The position numbers and the translations under genes were made by a program. 10,681 bases of DNA from JANQIV01 sp050117315 (GTDB lineage: Bacteria; Bacteroidota; Ignavibacteria; Ignavibacteriales; Melioribacteraceae), in NCBI GenBank assembly GCA_050117315.1, contig JASFMY010000174.1:1-10681 (forward strand), given 5' to 3'. Below are positions 1 through 8,405 of this stretch, piece by piece. The notes beneath the pieces are model-generated. The model saw only the letters and a program-made list of their open reading frames with translations, had not been told where the DNA came from and made no database searches. The number at the start of each line of letters is the position of its first letter. The stretch's first letter is position 1.

Positions 1-2
1 AT

Positions 3-2582
3 TGTTTTGTCGTAAGTTTTTTATTTTGTATTAATATTTTGGCCCAAGTGTTGCCATACCAAAATCCAAACCTAAGCTCTAATGAAAGAGCTGAAGATTT
101 AATTTCGCGTTTAACCTTGGAAGAAAAAGCTGCTTTAATGTGCGATATCTCTGATGCGATACCGCGTTTGGGAATAAAGAATTTTAATTGGTGGAGTGAA
201 GCTTTGCACGGTCTTGCAAACAACAACGATGTGACCGTATTTCCGGAACCTATTGGCATGGCTGCATCATTTGATAACGAACTCGTTTATAAAATATTTA
301 ATGCAACCTCAGACGAAACCCGCGCTAAATATCATAAAGCCATTCGAAACGGGCAAAAGAATAAGCGTTTTTTGAGTCTTTCGGTTTGGACTCCAAATGT
401 TAATATATTCCGTGATCCGCGCTGGGGGCGAGGGCAAGAAACTTACGGCGAAGATCCTTACCTTACTTCGCGTATGGGTGTTTCAGTTGTTAAAGGGTTG
501 CAGGGGCCGGCTGATACTAAATATAAAAAGTTATTAGCATGCGCTAAACATTATGCAGTTCATTCGGGACCGGAATGGAGCCGCCATGAAATTAACCTTA
601 ATGATGTTGATCCCCGTGATTTATGGGAAACATATCTCCCGGCATTTAAAGCGTTGGTGCAGAAAGCCGATGTACGCCAGGTGATGTGTGCATATCAGCG
701 CTTGGATGACGAACCTTGCTGCGGCAACACTCGCCTTCTTCAAACAATTCTTCGTGATGATTGGGGGTTCAAATATCTGGTTGTTTCAGACTGCGGCGCA
801 ATTGCCGATTTCTATACAAACCATAAAGTTTCATCCACCCCGGTTCATGCTGCTGCTAAAGGTGTTTTAGCCGGAACCGATGTTGAATGTCAATGGATTA
901 ATCACAATTACAAAAAATTGCCAGAAGCTGTTGAAAGAGGTTTGGTAACTGAAGAAGAAATAAACGAACGCCTGAAACGAGTATTGATAGGACGTTTTGA
1001 TTTGGGTGAAATGGATGATGATGAAATAGTCCCATGGTCAAAAATTCCGGCGTCAATTATAAATAATGAAGAGCATAGAAAACTTGCATTAGATATGGCG
1101 TTAGAATCAATGACGCTTCTTCAAAATAAAAATAATATTCTCCCGTTAAAGAAATCGATAGATAAAATTGCAGTAATTGGTCCAAACGCGGACAATGAGC
1201 CAATGCTTTGGGGTAATTACAACGGTACCCCAATTAAAACAATCACCATTCTCGATGGTATAAAATCAAAACTTTCTGATGACAAAATTATTTATGATAT
1301 AGGTTGCGATCTTGTTGAAGATAAAGTAACCGAAAGTTATTTCTCTCAATGTTTTATAGACGGTCAGCAAGGTTTTAAAGCTGCTTACTGGAATAATACA
1401 GAACGTAAGGGTGATATCGTTACAACTCAACAAATAAAAAACCCGATTAAATTAACAACCGCCGGGCAGCATGAATTTGCTTCGGGAGTTAAACTCGAAG
1501 GTTTTTCGGGTCTTTATAAAACCGAGTTCATACCAAAAGTAAGTGAAGAAATTGTATTCAAATGTGGGGCAACCGGACACTTTGAATTGCTGATTAATGG
1601 AGAATCCCTCAGAAGCTATAACAATTGGAGAACTCTTCCAGGCCGTATTCCTTTCAAAGTTGAAGCCGGGAAAAAATATAAAATTGAAATCCGTTATGCG
1701 CAGTTGAATAATTGGCAGGCAAACCTAGAATTTAATTTTGGTAGAGAAATAGAAGTTGATTATACCGGACTTATAAACAAACTTAAAGATGTTGATGTTG
1801 TCGTTTTTGTCGGTGGACTTTCTACATTACTTGAAGGCGAAGAAATGCCGGTATCTTACCCCGGTTTCAAAGGGGGAGACCGTACAAATATAGAACTCCC
1901 TTCCGTACAGCGTAACTGTCTTAAAGCGCTTAAGGAAGCCGGCAAGCAGGTAATATTTGTAAACTGTTCAGGTTCCGCAATTGCACTAACACCCGAAACA
2001 GAAAGCTGCGATGCAATTCTTCAAGCCTGGTACGGAGGTGAATCGGGCGGACAAGCAGTAGCGGATGTTTTATTCGGCGACTATAATCCCTCTGGAAAAC
2101 TTCCGGTTACGTTTTATAAAAATTCCGATCAATTACCCGATTTTGAAGATTACTCAATGGAAGGGCGTACATACCGTTTTATGGACGATGCGTTATTTCC
2201 GTTTGGTTTTGGATTAAGTTATACAACCTTCTCAATTGGCAAAGCAAAAATAAGTAAAACAAATATCAATAAAGACGAAAGCGTTGATCTTACTGTGTCG
2301 GTATCGAATACAGGCAAGCGTGATGGAACGGAAATAGTCCAGGTTTATGTAAAAAAAATAAACGATGCCAATGGACCGTTAAAAACTTTAAAAGGTTTTC
2401 AAAGAGTTAATGTGACTGCCGGTAAAACAAATCAAGTTGTAATTAATCTGCCCAGTAAATCCTTTGAATTCTTTAACCGTAAAAGTGGTAAAATGGGAAT
2501 TGCAGCGGGCGAATATGAAGTAATGTATGGTAATAGCTCCGACGCAAAAGATTTGAAAACGGTAATGATTATTATTCAATAA
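3..2582 (+). CDS. Exported GH3 exo-beta-glycosidase (probable beta-xylosidase or beta-glucosidase) with PA14-like insert; 5' end cut by window edge
   Basis: Family 3 glycoside hydrolase that would release terminal beta-linked xylose or glucose, probably in the periplasm. Residues are numbered from the TTG codon at 39. The TIM-barrel domain spans about 15-330, with NWWSEALHG (50-58) typical of the xylosidase-like branch, KHY (170-172) and nucleophile D251 in SDCG. The alpha/beta sandwich domain begins near 350 and is interrupted by a PA14-like beta-rich insert (about 435-570). It resumes with LLEGEEM (597-603), where E599 or E601 is the likely acid/base. A fibronectin III-like domain ends the protein (about 735-847). 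The frame stays open upstream of codon 39 to the window edge and reads CFVVSFLFCINILAQ, a signal peptide core with an A|Q cleavage site. The TTG is therefore not the start, and only a short N-terminus is missing. The family is certain; the exact sugar specificity is not. Confidence 0.93.
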   Translation, partial: CFVVSFLFCINILAQVLPYQNPNLSSNERAEDLISRLTLEEKAALMCDISDAIPRLGIKNFNWWSEALHGLANNNDVTVFPEPIGMAASFDNELVYKIFNATSDETRAKYHKAIRNGQKNKRFLSLSVWTPNVNIFRDPRWGRGQETYGEDPYLTSRMGVSVVKGLQGPADTKYKKLLACAKHYAVHSGPEWSRHEINLNDVDPRDLWETYLPAFKALVQKADVRQVMCAYQRLDDEPCCGNTRLLQTILRDDWGFKYLVVSDCGAIADFYTNHKVSSTPVHAAAKGVLAGTDVECQWINHNYKKLPEAVERGLVTEEEINERLKRVLIGRFDLGEMDDDEIVPWSKIPASIINNEEHRKLALDMALESMTLLQNKNNILPLKKSIDKIAVIGPNADNEPMLWGNYNGTPIKTITILDGIKSKLSDDKIIYDIGCDLVEDKVTESYFSQCFIDGQQGFKAAYWNNTERKGDIVTTQQIKNPIKLTTAGQHEFASGVKLEGFSGLYKTEFIPKVSEEIVFKCGATGHFELLINGESLRSYNNWRTLPGRIPFKVEAGKKYKIEIRYAQLNNWQANLEFNFGREIEVDYTGLINKLKDVDVVVFVGGLSTLLEGEEMPVSYPGFKGGDRTNIELPSVQRNCLKALKEAGKQVIFVNCSGSAIALTPETESCDAILQAWYGGESGGQAVADVLFGDYNPSGKLPVTFYKNSDQLPDFEDYSMEGRTYRFMDDALFPFGFGLSYTTFSIGKAKISKTNINKDESVDLTVSVSNTGKRDGTEIVQVYVKKINDANGPLKTLKGFQRVNVTAGKTNQVVINLPSKSFEFFNRKSGKMGIAAGEYEVMYGNSSDAKDLKTVMIIIQ

Positions 2583-2678
2583 ATATAAAACTCGGTATAC
2601 TATAAATACCCAAAACCGGCACGGCTGAAGTTGAAAAGTATAATAAAGTAGTAACAAAAATAATTAAAAGTAAAAATG

Positions 2679-2683
2679 GGAGA
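2679..2683 (+). promoter_or_regulatory. Shine-Dalgarno site that selects the GH51 start at 2688
   Basis: GGAGA lies four bases before the ATG at 2688 and overlaps the alternative ATG at 2676-2678. The upstream ATG has only AT-rich sequence before it. This supports the downstream start and removes four residues (MGEE) from the N-terminus. Confidence 0.65.
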
Positions 2684-2687
2684 AGAA

Positions 2688-4253
2688 ATGTACTTATTCA
2701 AAAAACTATTATTGGGGCTGTTTGCTTTTAATATGATTTTATTAAATGCTGCTGATAATCCAAAAGATAAATCAAATAAGATTGTTGTAAACGTTGATCT
2801 TGGGAAAGAAACAATAAGTAAAAATATTTACGGCCATTTTGCAGAACATTTAGGGAATTGTATTTACGGCGGAATTTATGTAGGAGAAAATTCTGATATC
2901 CCGAATACACGCGGCATAAGAAATGACGTTGTCGCGGCGCTTAAAGAAATAGCTCCGCCGGTTGTTCGCTGGCCCGGAGGATGTTTTGCCGATACTTATC
3001 ACTGGAAGGACGGAATTGGTCCTCAAGATAACCGCCCTTCTATAATCAATACAAATTGGGGCGGAGTAACCGAAGATAATAGTTTTGGAACTCACGAGTT
3101 TTTGGACTTTTGCGAACTGATTGGAGCCGAACCTTACATTTGCGTAAATGTTGGCAGCGGTACGGTTCAAGAAGCTTCGGATTGGGTAGAGTACGTTAAT
3201 TCAGATGCAAAAAGCCCAATGACGGAATTGCGTAAGAAAAACGGAAGAGAAAAACCATGGAACGTGAAGTACTGGGCTGTAGGCAACGAAAGCTGGGGCT
3301 GCGGCGGAAATATGACTCCGGATTATTATGCGGATTTGTACAAAAGATTTTCAACTTATATCCGCGGACTCGGATTGTACCGTGTAGCAAGCGGCGGCAC
3401 GGATCCCGATTTTGATTGGACGGAAACCGTGTTAAAGAAAACGCAAAAATTTCCAAATCTAATTCAAGGATATTCATTTCATTACTATACATTCTGTCAT
3501 GGCTGGGATGACAAATCTTCGGCTACGCAGTTCAACGAAAACGATTGGTTCTACACAATGAAAAATACTTTGGTAATGGAAGAGCGCCTCGAAAAACATA
3601 TATCACTAATGGATGAATATGATCCCGAAAATAGAATAGGTATAATAGCCGATGAATGGGGAAATTGGTTTACAGTTGAACCAGGAACAAATCCCGGTTT
3701 CTTATATCAGCAAAATACTTTGCGCGATGCGGTAACAGCCGGGCTTTATCTTGACATCTTTAATAACAATGCCCGTCGTGTAAAAATGGCAAATATTGCA
3801 CAATTCGTAAATGTACTGCAAGCAATGATTCTTACTAAAGATAATCAGCTTGTAAAAACTCCTACCTTCTATGTCTTCAAAATGTACAAAGTACATCATG
3901 ATGCGGCACTTTTGCCTATTAGCGTAACATGTGAAGATTATACATACGACGGTATGACTTTGCCGAGTGTAAGCGCTTCAGCTTCGAAAGATAAAGAAGG
4001 AAGAATTCACGTATCGCTTACAAACATAGACCCGCATAATGATAGAAGCGTTGAGATTGATTTAAGAGGCTCGGATAATCTATCTAATTCCTCGGGTGAA
4101 ATAATTACCGCACCCAATGAAAATGATTATAATGACTTTGGACAGCCTGAAAAAGTTAATATCCATAAATTTTCGTCGTTTAGCGTAAAAAAAAATATTC
4201 TAAAAGTTAATCTGCCGGCAAAATCTGTGGTTACAATTGAGTTGAAGAAATAA
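2688..4253 (+). CDS. Exported GH51 alpha-L-arabinofuranosidase, compact type
   Basis: Retaining exo-enzyme expected to release alpha-L-arabinofuranose from arabinan or arabinoxylan side chains. An in-frame ATG at 2676 also exists. The ATG at 2688 is preferred because GGGAGA sits just upstream of it and because it gives a clean signal peptide, MYLFKKLLLGLFAFNMILLNA. Numbered from the 2676 codon, the barrel opens with GHFAEHLGNCIYGGIYVG (53-70). RWPGGCFAD (98-106) follows, then the acid/base E205 in GNES and the nucleophile E327 in DEWGNW. The C-terminal beta-sandwich of the family covers about 400-525. About 520 residues is the usual length for AbfA-type enzymes. Many of these are cytoplasmic, so the signal peptide here places arabinose release outside the cytoplasm. 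It follows the GH3 gene by 105 bases and precedes a second GH51 by 30 bases. The family and catalytic pair are clear. Confidence 0.94.
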   Translation: MYLFKKLLLGLFAFNMILLNAADNPKDKSNKIVVNVDLGKETISKNIYGHFAEHLGNCIYGGIYVGENSDIPNTRGIRNDVVAALKEIAPPVVRWPGGCFADTYHWKDGIGPQDNRPSIINTNWGGVTEDNSFGTHEFLDFCELIGAEPYICVNVGSGTVQEASDWVEYVNSDAKSPMTELRKKNGREKPWNVKYWAVGNESWGCGGNMTPDYYADLYKRFSTYIRGLGLYRVASGGTDPDFDWTETVLKKTQKFPNLIQGYSFHYYTFCHGWDDKSSATQFNENDWFYTMKNTLVMEERLEKHISLMDEYDPENRIGIIADEWGNWFTVEPGTNPGFLYQQNTLRDAVTAGLYLDIFNNNARRVKMANIAQFVNVLQAMILTKDNQLVKTPTFYVFKMYKVHHDAALLPISVTCEDYTYDGMTLPSVSASASKDKEGRIHVSLTNIDPHNDRSVEIDLRGSDNLSNSSGEIITAPNENDYNDFGQPEKVNIHKFSSFSVKKNILKVNLPAKSVVTIELKK

Positions 4254-4270
4254 CTTCAGACCGGGATTTT

Positions 4271-4277
4271 AAAGGAG
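4271..4277 (+). promoter_or_regulatory. Perfect Shine-Dalgarno AAAGGAG before the large GH51 gene
   Basis: AAAGGAG is followed by a six-base spacer and the ATG at 4284. It lies within the 30-base gap after the compact GH51 gene, so the two GH51 genes are very probably co-transcribed. It favours the 4284 start over the ATG at 4326, which has no comparable site. Confidence 0.8.
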
Positions 4278-4283
4278 AATATT

Positions 4284-6305
4284 ATGAAGGCTTACGTAAT
4301 GATAAATAGAGCAGATAAGATATTTATGAAAAAGTACATACAGTTTACAATTAAAGCATTCATGTTTTTTTTCTTATCTGCTTTTTTTTCTGAAACAGCA
4401 GTTGCACAAACAGATCACGGCGGAAAAAAAATAAGCTCTAATCTATTCGGGTTATTTTTTGAAGATATTAATTATGCTGCAGACGGAGGATTGTATGCCG
4501 AGTTAATTCAAAACCGCTCGTTTGAATACACCCCGAACGACCGAAGAGAATGGAATCCGTTTTCGTACTGGGAATACATTACACCCGGTTTTTCTTACGG
4601 TAGAATCAGCGTAGAGACTGCATCACCAATACATCCCAATAATCCCCATTATATTGTTCTTGATGTTGAGCATGTTGGACATGAAGCTAAATATAAAGGT
4701 AATACAGGTGTTGGGCTAAAGAACACTGGATTTAATGGGATTGTAATCAATGCAGGTGATAAATATAATCTATCTTTTTTCGCCCGCATGTTTTCCGATA
4801 ATCCGGTTACTCTAACTGTCGGTTTGCATAGCCCGTCCGGTAAAATAAAATACGCGGAAGATACTTTAACGGTTTCATCAAAGGACTGGAAAAAATACAC
4901 TACAAGTTTTACAGTAAAGGAAAACAGTGACAGCGCAACATTCGTTTTAATGGCAACTACTCATGGCAAGTTAGCCCTGGATGTAGTTTCACTTTTCCCC
5001 GGGAAAACTTTTAAGAACAGACCTAACGGGCTTCGGGCGGACTTAGCACAAATGCTTGCAGATATGAAACCTAAATTTATTCGTTTTCCGGGCGGTTGTC
5101 TTGTGCATGGTGACGGTTTGGGAAACATGTACAGGTGGAAAAATACAATCGGACCTATAGAAGAAAGAAAAGGACAAAGAAATATTTGGAATTATCACCA
5201 AACGGCGGGATTAGGTTATTTTGAATATTTTCAATTTTGTGAAGACATTGGCGCTAAGCCTTTGCCCGTTCTGCCAGCTGCAGTATGCTGCCAAAATTCA
5301 GGCGGAACCTGGAGAATAGGAGGAACAGGACAAAGAGAAATGCCGCTTTCCGAACTGGATAATTACATTCAGGAAATTCTGGATTTAATTGAATATGCTA
5401 ATGGACCAACTGCATCAACTTGGGGAACTAAAAGAGCGGAAGCGGGACATCCTGAGCCGTTCAATCTTGAATATATAGGAATCGGGAATGAAGATAAAAT
5501 TACCCCGGTTTTTACGGAGCGATTTAAATTAATTTATGAAGCAGTAAGGGAGAAACATCCCGAAATAAAAATTATAGGAACAGTTGGTCCTTTCCAGGCC
5601 GGTGAGGATTTTGATAAGGGTTGGGCATTCGCGGATGAATTGAGAATCGATATGGTGGACGAACATTTTTATGAAAATCCCGAATGGTTTATTACCAACC
5701 AAGAACGCTACGATGAATACGATCGCACAAAATCCGAAGTGTACCTTGGCGAATATGCATCATGGGGAAATACATTATATAATGCTCTTGCAGAAGCGAC
5801 ATTTATGACTTCATTAGAACGTAACGGAGATATTGTGAAATTTGCTTCTTACGCTCCACTACTTGCAAAAAAAGGACACACACAGTGGAAAACCGATCTT
5901 ATTTTTTTCGATAACACAACAATCTATCCTTCAATTAATTACTATATTCAAAAGTTATTCTCTACCAATCAAGGAGATGTTTACCACCCTAATATTGTGA
6001 CTTTTCCCGGGCAAACAGAAAAACTTGCTGCGTCTTGCGTAGAGGAAAGCAATTCGGGTGATATCATTCTCAAATTGGTAAATGTAGATAGTTTAGATCA
6101 CACATTAAAAATTGATTTGTCACGGTTTGATAAAATAAACCTATCTGCGTCTTTAACTGAATTAAAGGGTAACCCTGACGATGAAAATACTTTTGAAAAT
6201 CCGGTATGTGTTGTTCCTGTTCAAACCGAAATAAAAATGGAAAAAATATTTGATTATAAAATGAGGCCTTACTCTTTTATTGTCATTAGAATGAGGACGA
6301 ATTAA
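4284..6305 (+). CDS. Exported GH51-type alpha-L-arabinofuranosidase, large type with N-terminal carbohydrate-binding-like insert
   Basis: Second GH51-clan arabinofuranosidase, clearly not a recent copy of its neighbour. It resembles the large form known from plants and Bacteroidota. The barrel starts with GLFFEDINYAADGGLYAELIQNRSFEY (56-82). It is followed by a beta-rich CBM4/9-like segment (about 105-238), then RFPGGC (267-272). The acid/base is E403 in GNED and the nucleophile is E490 in LGEYASWG. A C-terminal beta-sandwich runs from about 575 to 673. The ATG at 4284 has a perfect AAAGGAG six bases upstream. It gives a 14-residue extension before the more typical signal peptide start MKKYIQ at 4326, which ends AVA|Q at 41-42. 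The ribosome site argues for 4284 and the signal peptide shape for 4326. The likely role is removal of alpha-L-Araf from a different linkage or polymer than the compact GH51 handles, which is inference. Confidence 0.92.
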   Translation: MKAYVMINRADKIFMKKYIQFTIKAFMFFFLSAFFSETAVAQTDHGGKKISSNLFGLFFEDINYAADGGLYAELIQNRSFEYTPNDRREWNPFSYWEYITPGFSYGRISVETASPIHPNNPHYIVLDVEHVGHEAKYKGNTGVGLKNTGFNGIVINAGDKYNLSFFARMFSDNPVTLTVGLHSPSGKIKYAEDTLTVSSKDWKKYTTSFTVKENSDSATFVLMATTHGKLALDVVSLFPGKTFKNRPNGLRADLAQMLADMKPKFIRFPGGCLVHGDGLGNMYRWKNTIGPIEERKGQRNIWNYHQTAGLGYFEYFQFCEDIGAKPLPVLPAAVCCQNSGGTWRIGGTGQREMPLSELDNYIQEILDLIEYANGPTASTWGTKRAEAGHPEPFNLEYIGIGNEDKITPVFTERFKLIYEAVREKHPEIKIIGTVGPFQAGEDFDKGWAFADELRIDMVDEHFYENPEWFITNQERYDEYDRTKSEVYLGEYASWGNTLYNALAEATFMTSLERNGDIVKFASYAPLLAKKGHTQWKTDLIFFDNTTIYPSINYYIQKLFSTNQGDVYHPNIVTFPGQTEKLAASCVEESNSGDIILKLVNVDSLDHTLKIDLSRFDKINLSASLTELKGNPDDENTFENPVCVVPVQTEIKMEKIFDYKMRPYSFIVIRMRTN

Positions 6306-6391
6306 AAAATTTGTTGTTGCCGAATAAAAAGTATGCCGTGAGATAAAGCTGGGTATATAAAACAGAGTTTTAAATAATAAGGTATCCGTCT

Positions 6392-8332
6392 ATGAAAAAG
6401 ATAATATTTCTCTTACTCGCTATAGGAAGTCTGATATATGCACAAACTGCAAAAGAATATTCGGACTATCCGATTTCTAAAGTAAATATTAAAAATGTTA
6501 TTCTTAACGATAACTTTTGGTTACCGAAAATCAAATTAGTTCAGGATACAACCATTCATTATGCGTTCAATAAATGTAATGAAGAAGGGCGCATGGAAAA
6601 TTTTCTCATAGCCGGCGGACTTAAAGAAGACACTGCCAAGGGGAAAATGCCTTTCGATGATACGGACCTGTACAAAATTATAGAAGGCGCATCATATTCA
6701 TTAATAAGTAAACCTAACCCCGAATTAGACGCTTACATCGATTCGATAATTGCAATAATAAAAATTGGACAGGAACCGGACGGATACCTTACTACCTGGT
6801 TTACAATTGACAGAGAACATCCGCCTGCATGGTGGGTTAAGCCCTCTAAAAAACGCTGGGGTTCCCTGGATGCCAGTCATGAGTTATACAACAGCGGTCA
6901 TATGTTCGAAGCTGCTGCTGCACATTATTGGGCTACCGGTAAAAGGAACTTTCTCGATATTGCAAATAAAAATGCAGATTTACTAGTTCAAAATTTTGGG
7001 CCAAATAAACTTCGTACACCTCCAGGACATCAAATTGTTGAAACCGGGTTAATCAAACTTTATCATATAACTCATAAGACTGAATATCTTGAGCTTGCAA
7101 AATTCTTTCTTGATATACGTGGTGATTCTACCTATGAAAAATCAAGCGGTGCATATAGTCAAGACCACATTCCTGTTACAGAACAAACAGAAGCAGTTGG
7201 CCATGCAGTAAGGGCTTTATATATGTATGCCGGTATGACTGACATTGCAGCTATATATAAAGATCAAGATTATCTTGATGCAGTAAATAAAATATGGGAA
7301 AATATTGTAAACAAAAAAATGTATATCACCGGTGGTTTAGGTTCAAAACATGATGGCGAATCTTTTGGTGAGAATTATGAACTGCCGAATCTTACTGCCT
7401 ACAATGAAACGTGTGCTTCGATTGCAAGTGTTTACTGGAATCATCGTTTATTTTTATTAACCGGAAATTCGAAATACTTTGATATAATCGAACGTACACT
7501 TTATAACGGTTTAATATCCGGTATTTCCTTAGATGGAAAAAAGTTTTTCTATCCTAATCCTACCGAGTCCGACGGGGAATATGAATTTAATATGGGAGCT
7601 TGTACAAGACAGTCGTGGTTCGATTGTTCATGTTGCCCCACAAACCTGATCCGTTTTATTCCTTCAATACCCGGTTTAGTTTACGCAATAGACGAAGATA
7701 GTTTATATGTAAATCTGTTTATCTCAAACAGCTCAGAAGTATCGGTTAACGGCGAAAAGATAGAGATAACCCAGCAATCGGATTATCCGTGGAACGGACA
7801 TATAAACTTTTTAATAAATCCGGGAAAAGCAAAGACGTTCACATTAAAACTTCGTATCCCGGGATGGGCTCAAAATGATGCTGTTACAGGAGATTTGTAC
7901 TCCTATACGAATACTTCACAAAAAAAGATTTTATTGAAAGTCAATGGAAAGGAAGAAGAAATTAAGATAAATAAAGGCTACGCTGAAATCTCAAGGCAAT
8001 GGAGAAAAGGAGATCGAGTTGAACTGGAGTTACCGATGGTTATTCATGAAGTAATAGCCAACCGAAAAGTAAAAGATGATAATAACAAAGTAGCCTTTGA
8101 ATACGGTCCCATAGTTTATTGCGCCGAAGAAATTGATAACAAACAAATCTCGAACATTGTTATACCGGATAATATAGATTTAAACATTGAGGAACAAACG
8201 GTTTTATCCGACAAAGTTATTTCAATTAAAGGCAATGTTGACAACGAAGAGATTACGTTAATCCCCTATTATTTATGGTCGAACAGGGGCATCGGGAAAA
8301 TGAAAGTTTGGTTCCCGAGGAAAAATCAATAA
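6392..8332 (+). CDS. Exported GH127 beta-L-arabinofuranosidase
   Basis: Retaining enzyme for beta-L-arabinofuranose, a linkage found in extensin-type hydroxyproline glycoproteins and some pectic or arabinogalactan side chains. The family uses a zinc-bound cysteine as nucleophile. The four expected ligands are visible: E339 and C341 in NETC, and the adjacent C414-C415 in CSCCPTN. C414 corresponds to the nucleophile of the Bifidobacterium enzyme HypBA1. The alpha/alpha-barrel runs from about 30 to 430, with NDNFWLPKI (39-47) near its start, and beta-sandwich domains follow to 646. The length matches the family. The signal peptide MKKIIFLLLAIGSLIYA is followed by Q18. TAAGG lies about nine bases before the ATG, a weak ribosome site. 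An 86-base gap separates it from the GH51 gene. The short gap 6306-6391 contains an AT-only hairpin (6358-6372) without an obvious role. The related family GH146 is a possible alternative label. Confidence 0.92.
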   Translation: MKKIIFLLLAIGSLIYAQTAKEYSDYPISKVNIKNVILNDNFWLPKIKLVQDTTIHYAFNKCNEEGRMENFLIAGGLKEDTAKGKMPFDDTDLYKIIEGASYSLISKPNPELDAYIDSIIAIIKIGQEPDGYLTTWFTIDREHPPAWWVKPSKKRWGSLDASHELYNSGHMFEAAAAHYWATGKRNFLDIANKNADLLVQNFGPNKLRTPPGHQIVETGLIKLYHITHKTEYLELAKFFLDIRGDSTYEKSSGAYSQDHIPVTEQTEAVGHAVRALYMYAGMTDIAAIYKDQDYLDAVNKIWENIVNKKMYITGGLGSKHDGESFGENYELPNLTAYNETCASIASVYWNHRLFLLTGNSKYFDIIERTLYNGLISGISLDGKKFFYPNPTESDGEYEFNMGACTRQSWFDCSCCPTNLIRFIPSIPGLVYAIDEDSLYVNLFISNSSEVSVNGEKIEITQQSDYPWNGHINFLINPGKAKTFTLKLRIPGWAQNDAVTGDLYSYTNTSQKKILLKVNGKEEEIKINKGYAEISRQWRKGDRVELELPMVIHEVIANRKVKDDNNKVAFEYGPIVYCAEEIDNKQISNIVIPDNIDLNIEEQTVLSDKVISIKGNVDNEEITLIPYYLWSNRGIGKMKVWFPRKNQ

Positions 8333-8405
8333 AAAAAATCTATGAATATCTTAATTGATAAATAATTACAAGATAATTTTAACAAGACAAAAAACTGAAT
8401 AAGTT

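Noticed and set aside
39..41. TTG as the start codon of the GH3 gene
   Set aside because: The frame continues upstream with a signal peptide core, and there is no ribosome site before the TTG.
2594..2610. GGTAT/ATACC hairpin after the GH3 stop codon as a terminator
   Set aside because: Only five pairs, a seven-base loop and no T run after it; more likely chance in an AT-rich gap.
4187..4195. A9 run near the 3' end of the compact GH51 gene as a programmed frameshift site
   Set aside because: It encodes Val-Lys-Lys-Asn in a normal family C-domain. No stimulatory structure or alternative extended frame is apparent.
2388..4899. Open frames on the minus strand and small overlapping frames inside the hydrolase genes
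   Set aside because: They lie wholly or largely under well-supported family proteins, have no ribosome sites and show no recognisable domains.
6354..6376. AT-rich hairpin (TAAAAC/GTTTTA with a three-base loop) upstream of the GH127 gene as a terminator or leader element
   Set aside because: Almost all A-T pairs, no following T run, and no conservation data; expected by chance in this composition.
8355..8377. TTGATA and GATAAT as a sigma-70-like promoter before the GH43 gene
   Set aside because: The spacing is only 11 bases, too short for a -35/-10 pair. The gap is extremely AT-rich, so partial matches are expected.
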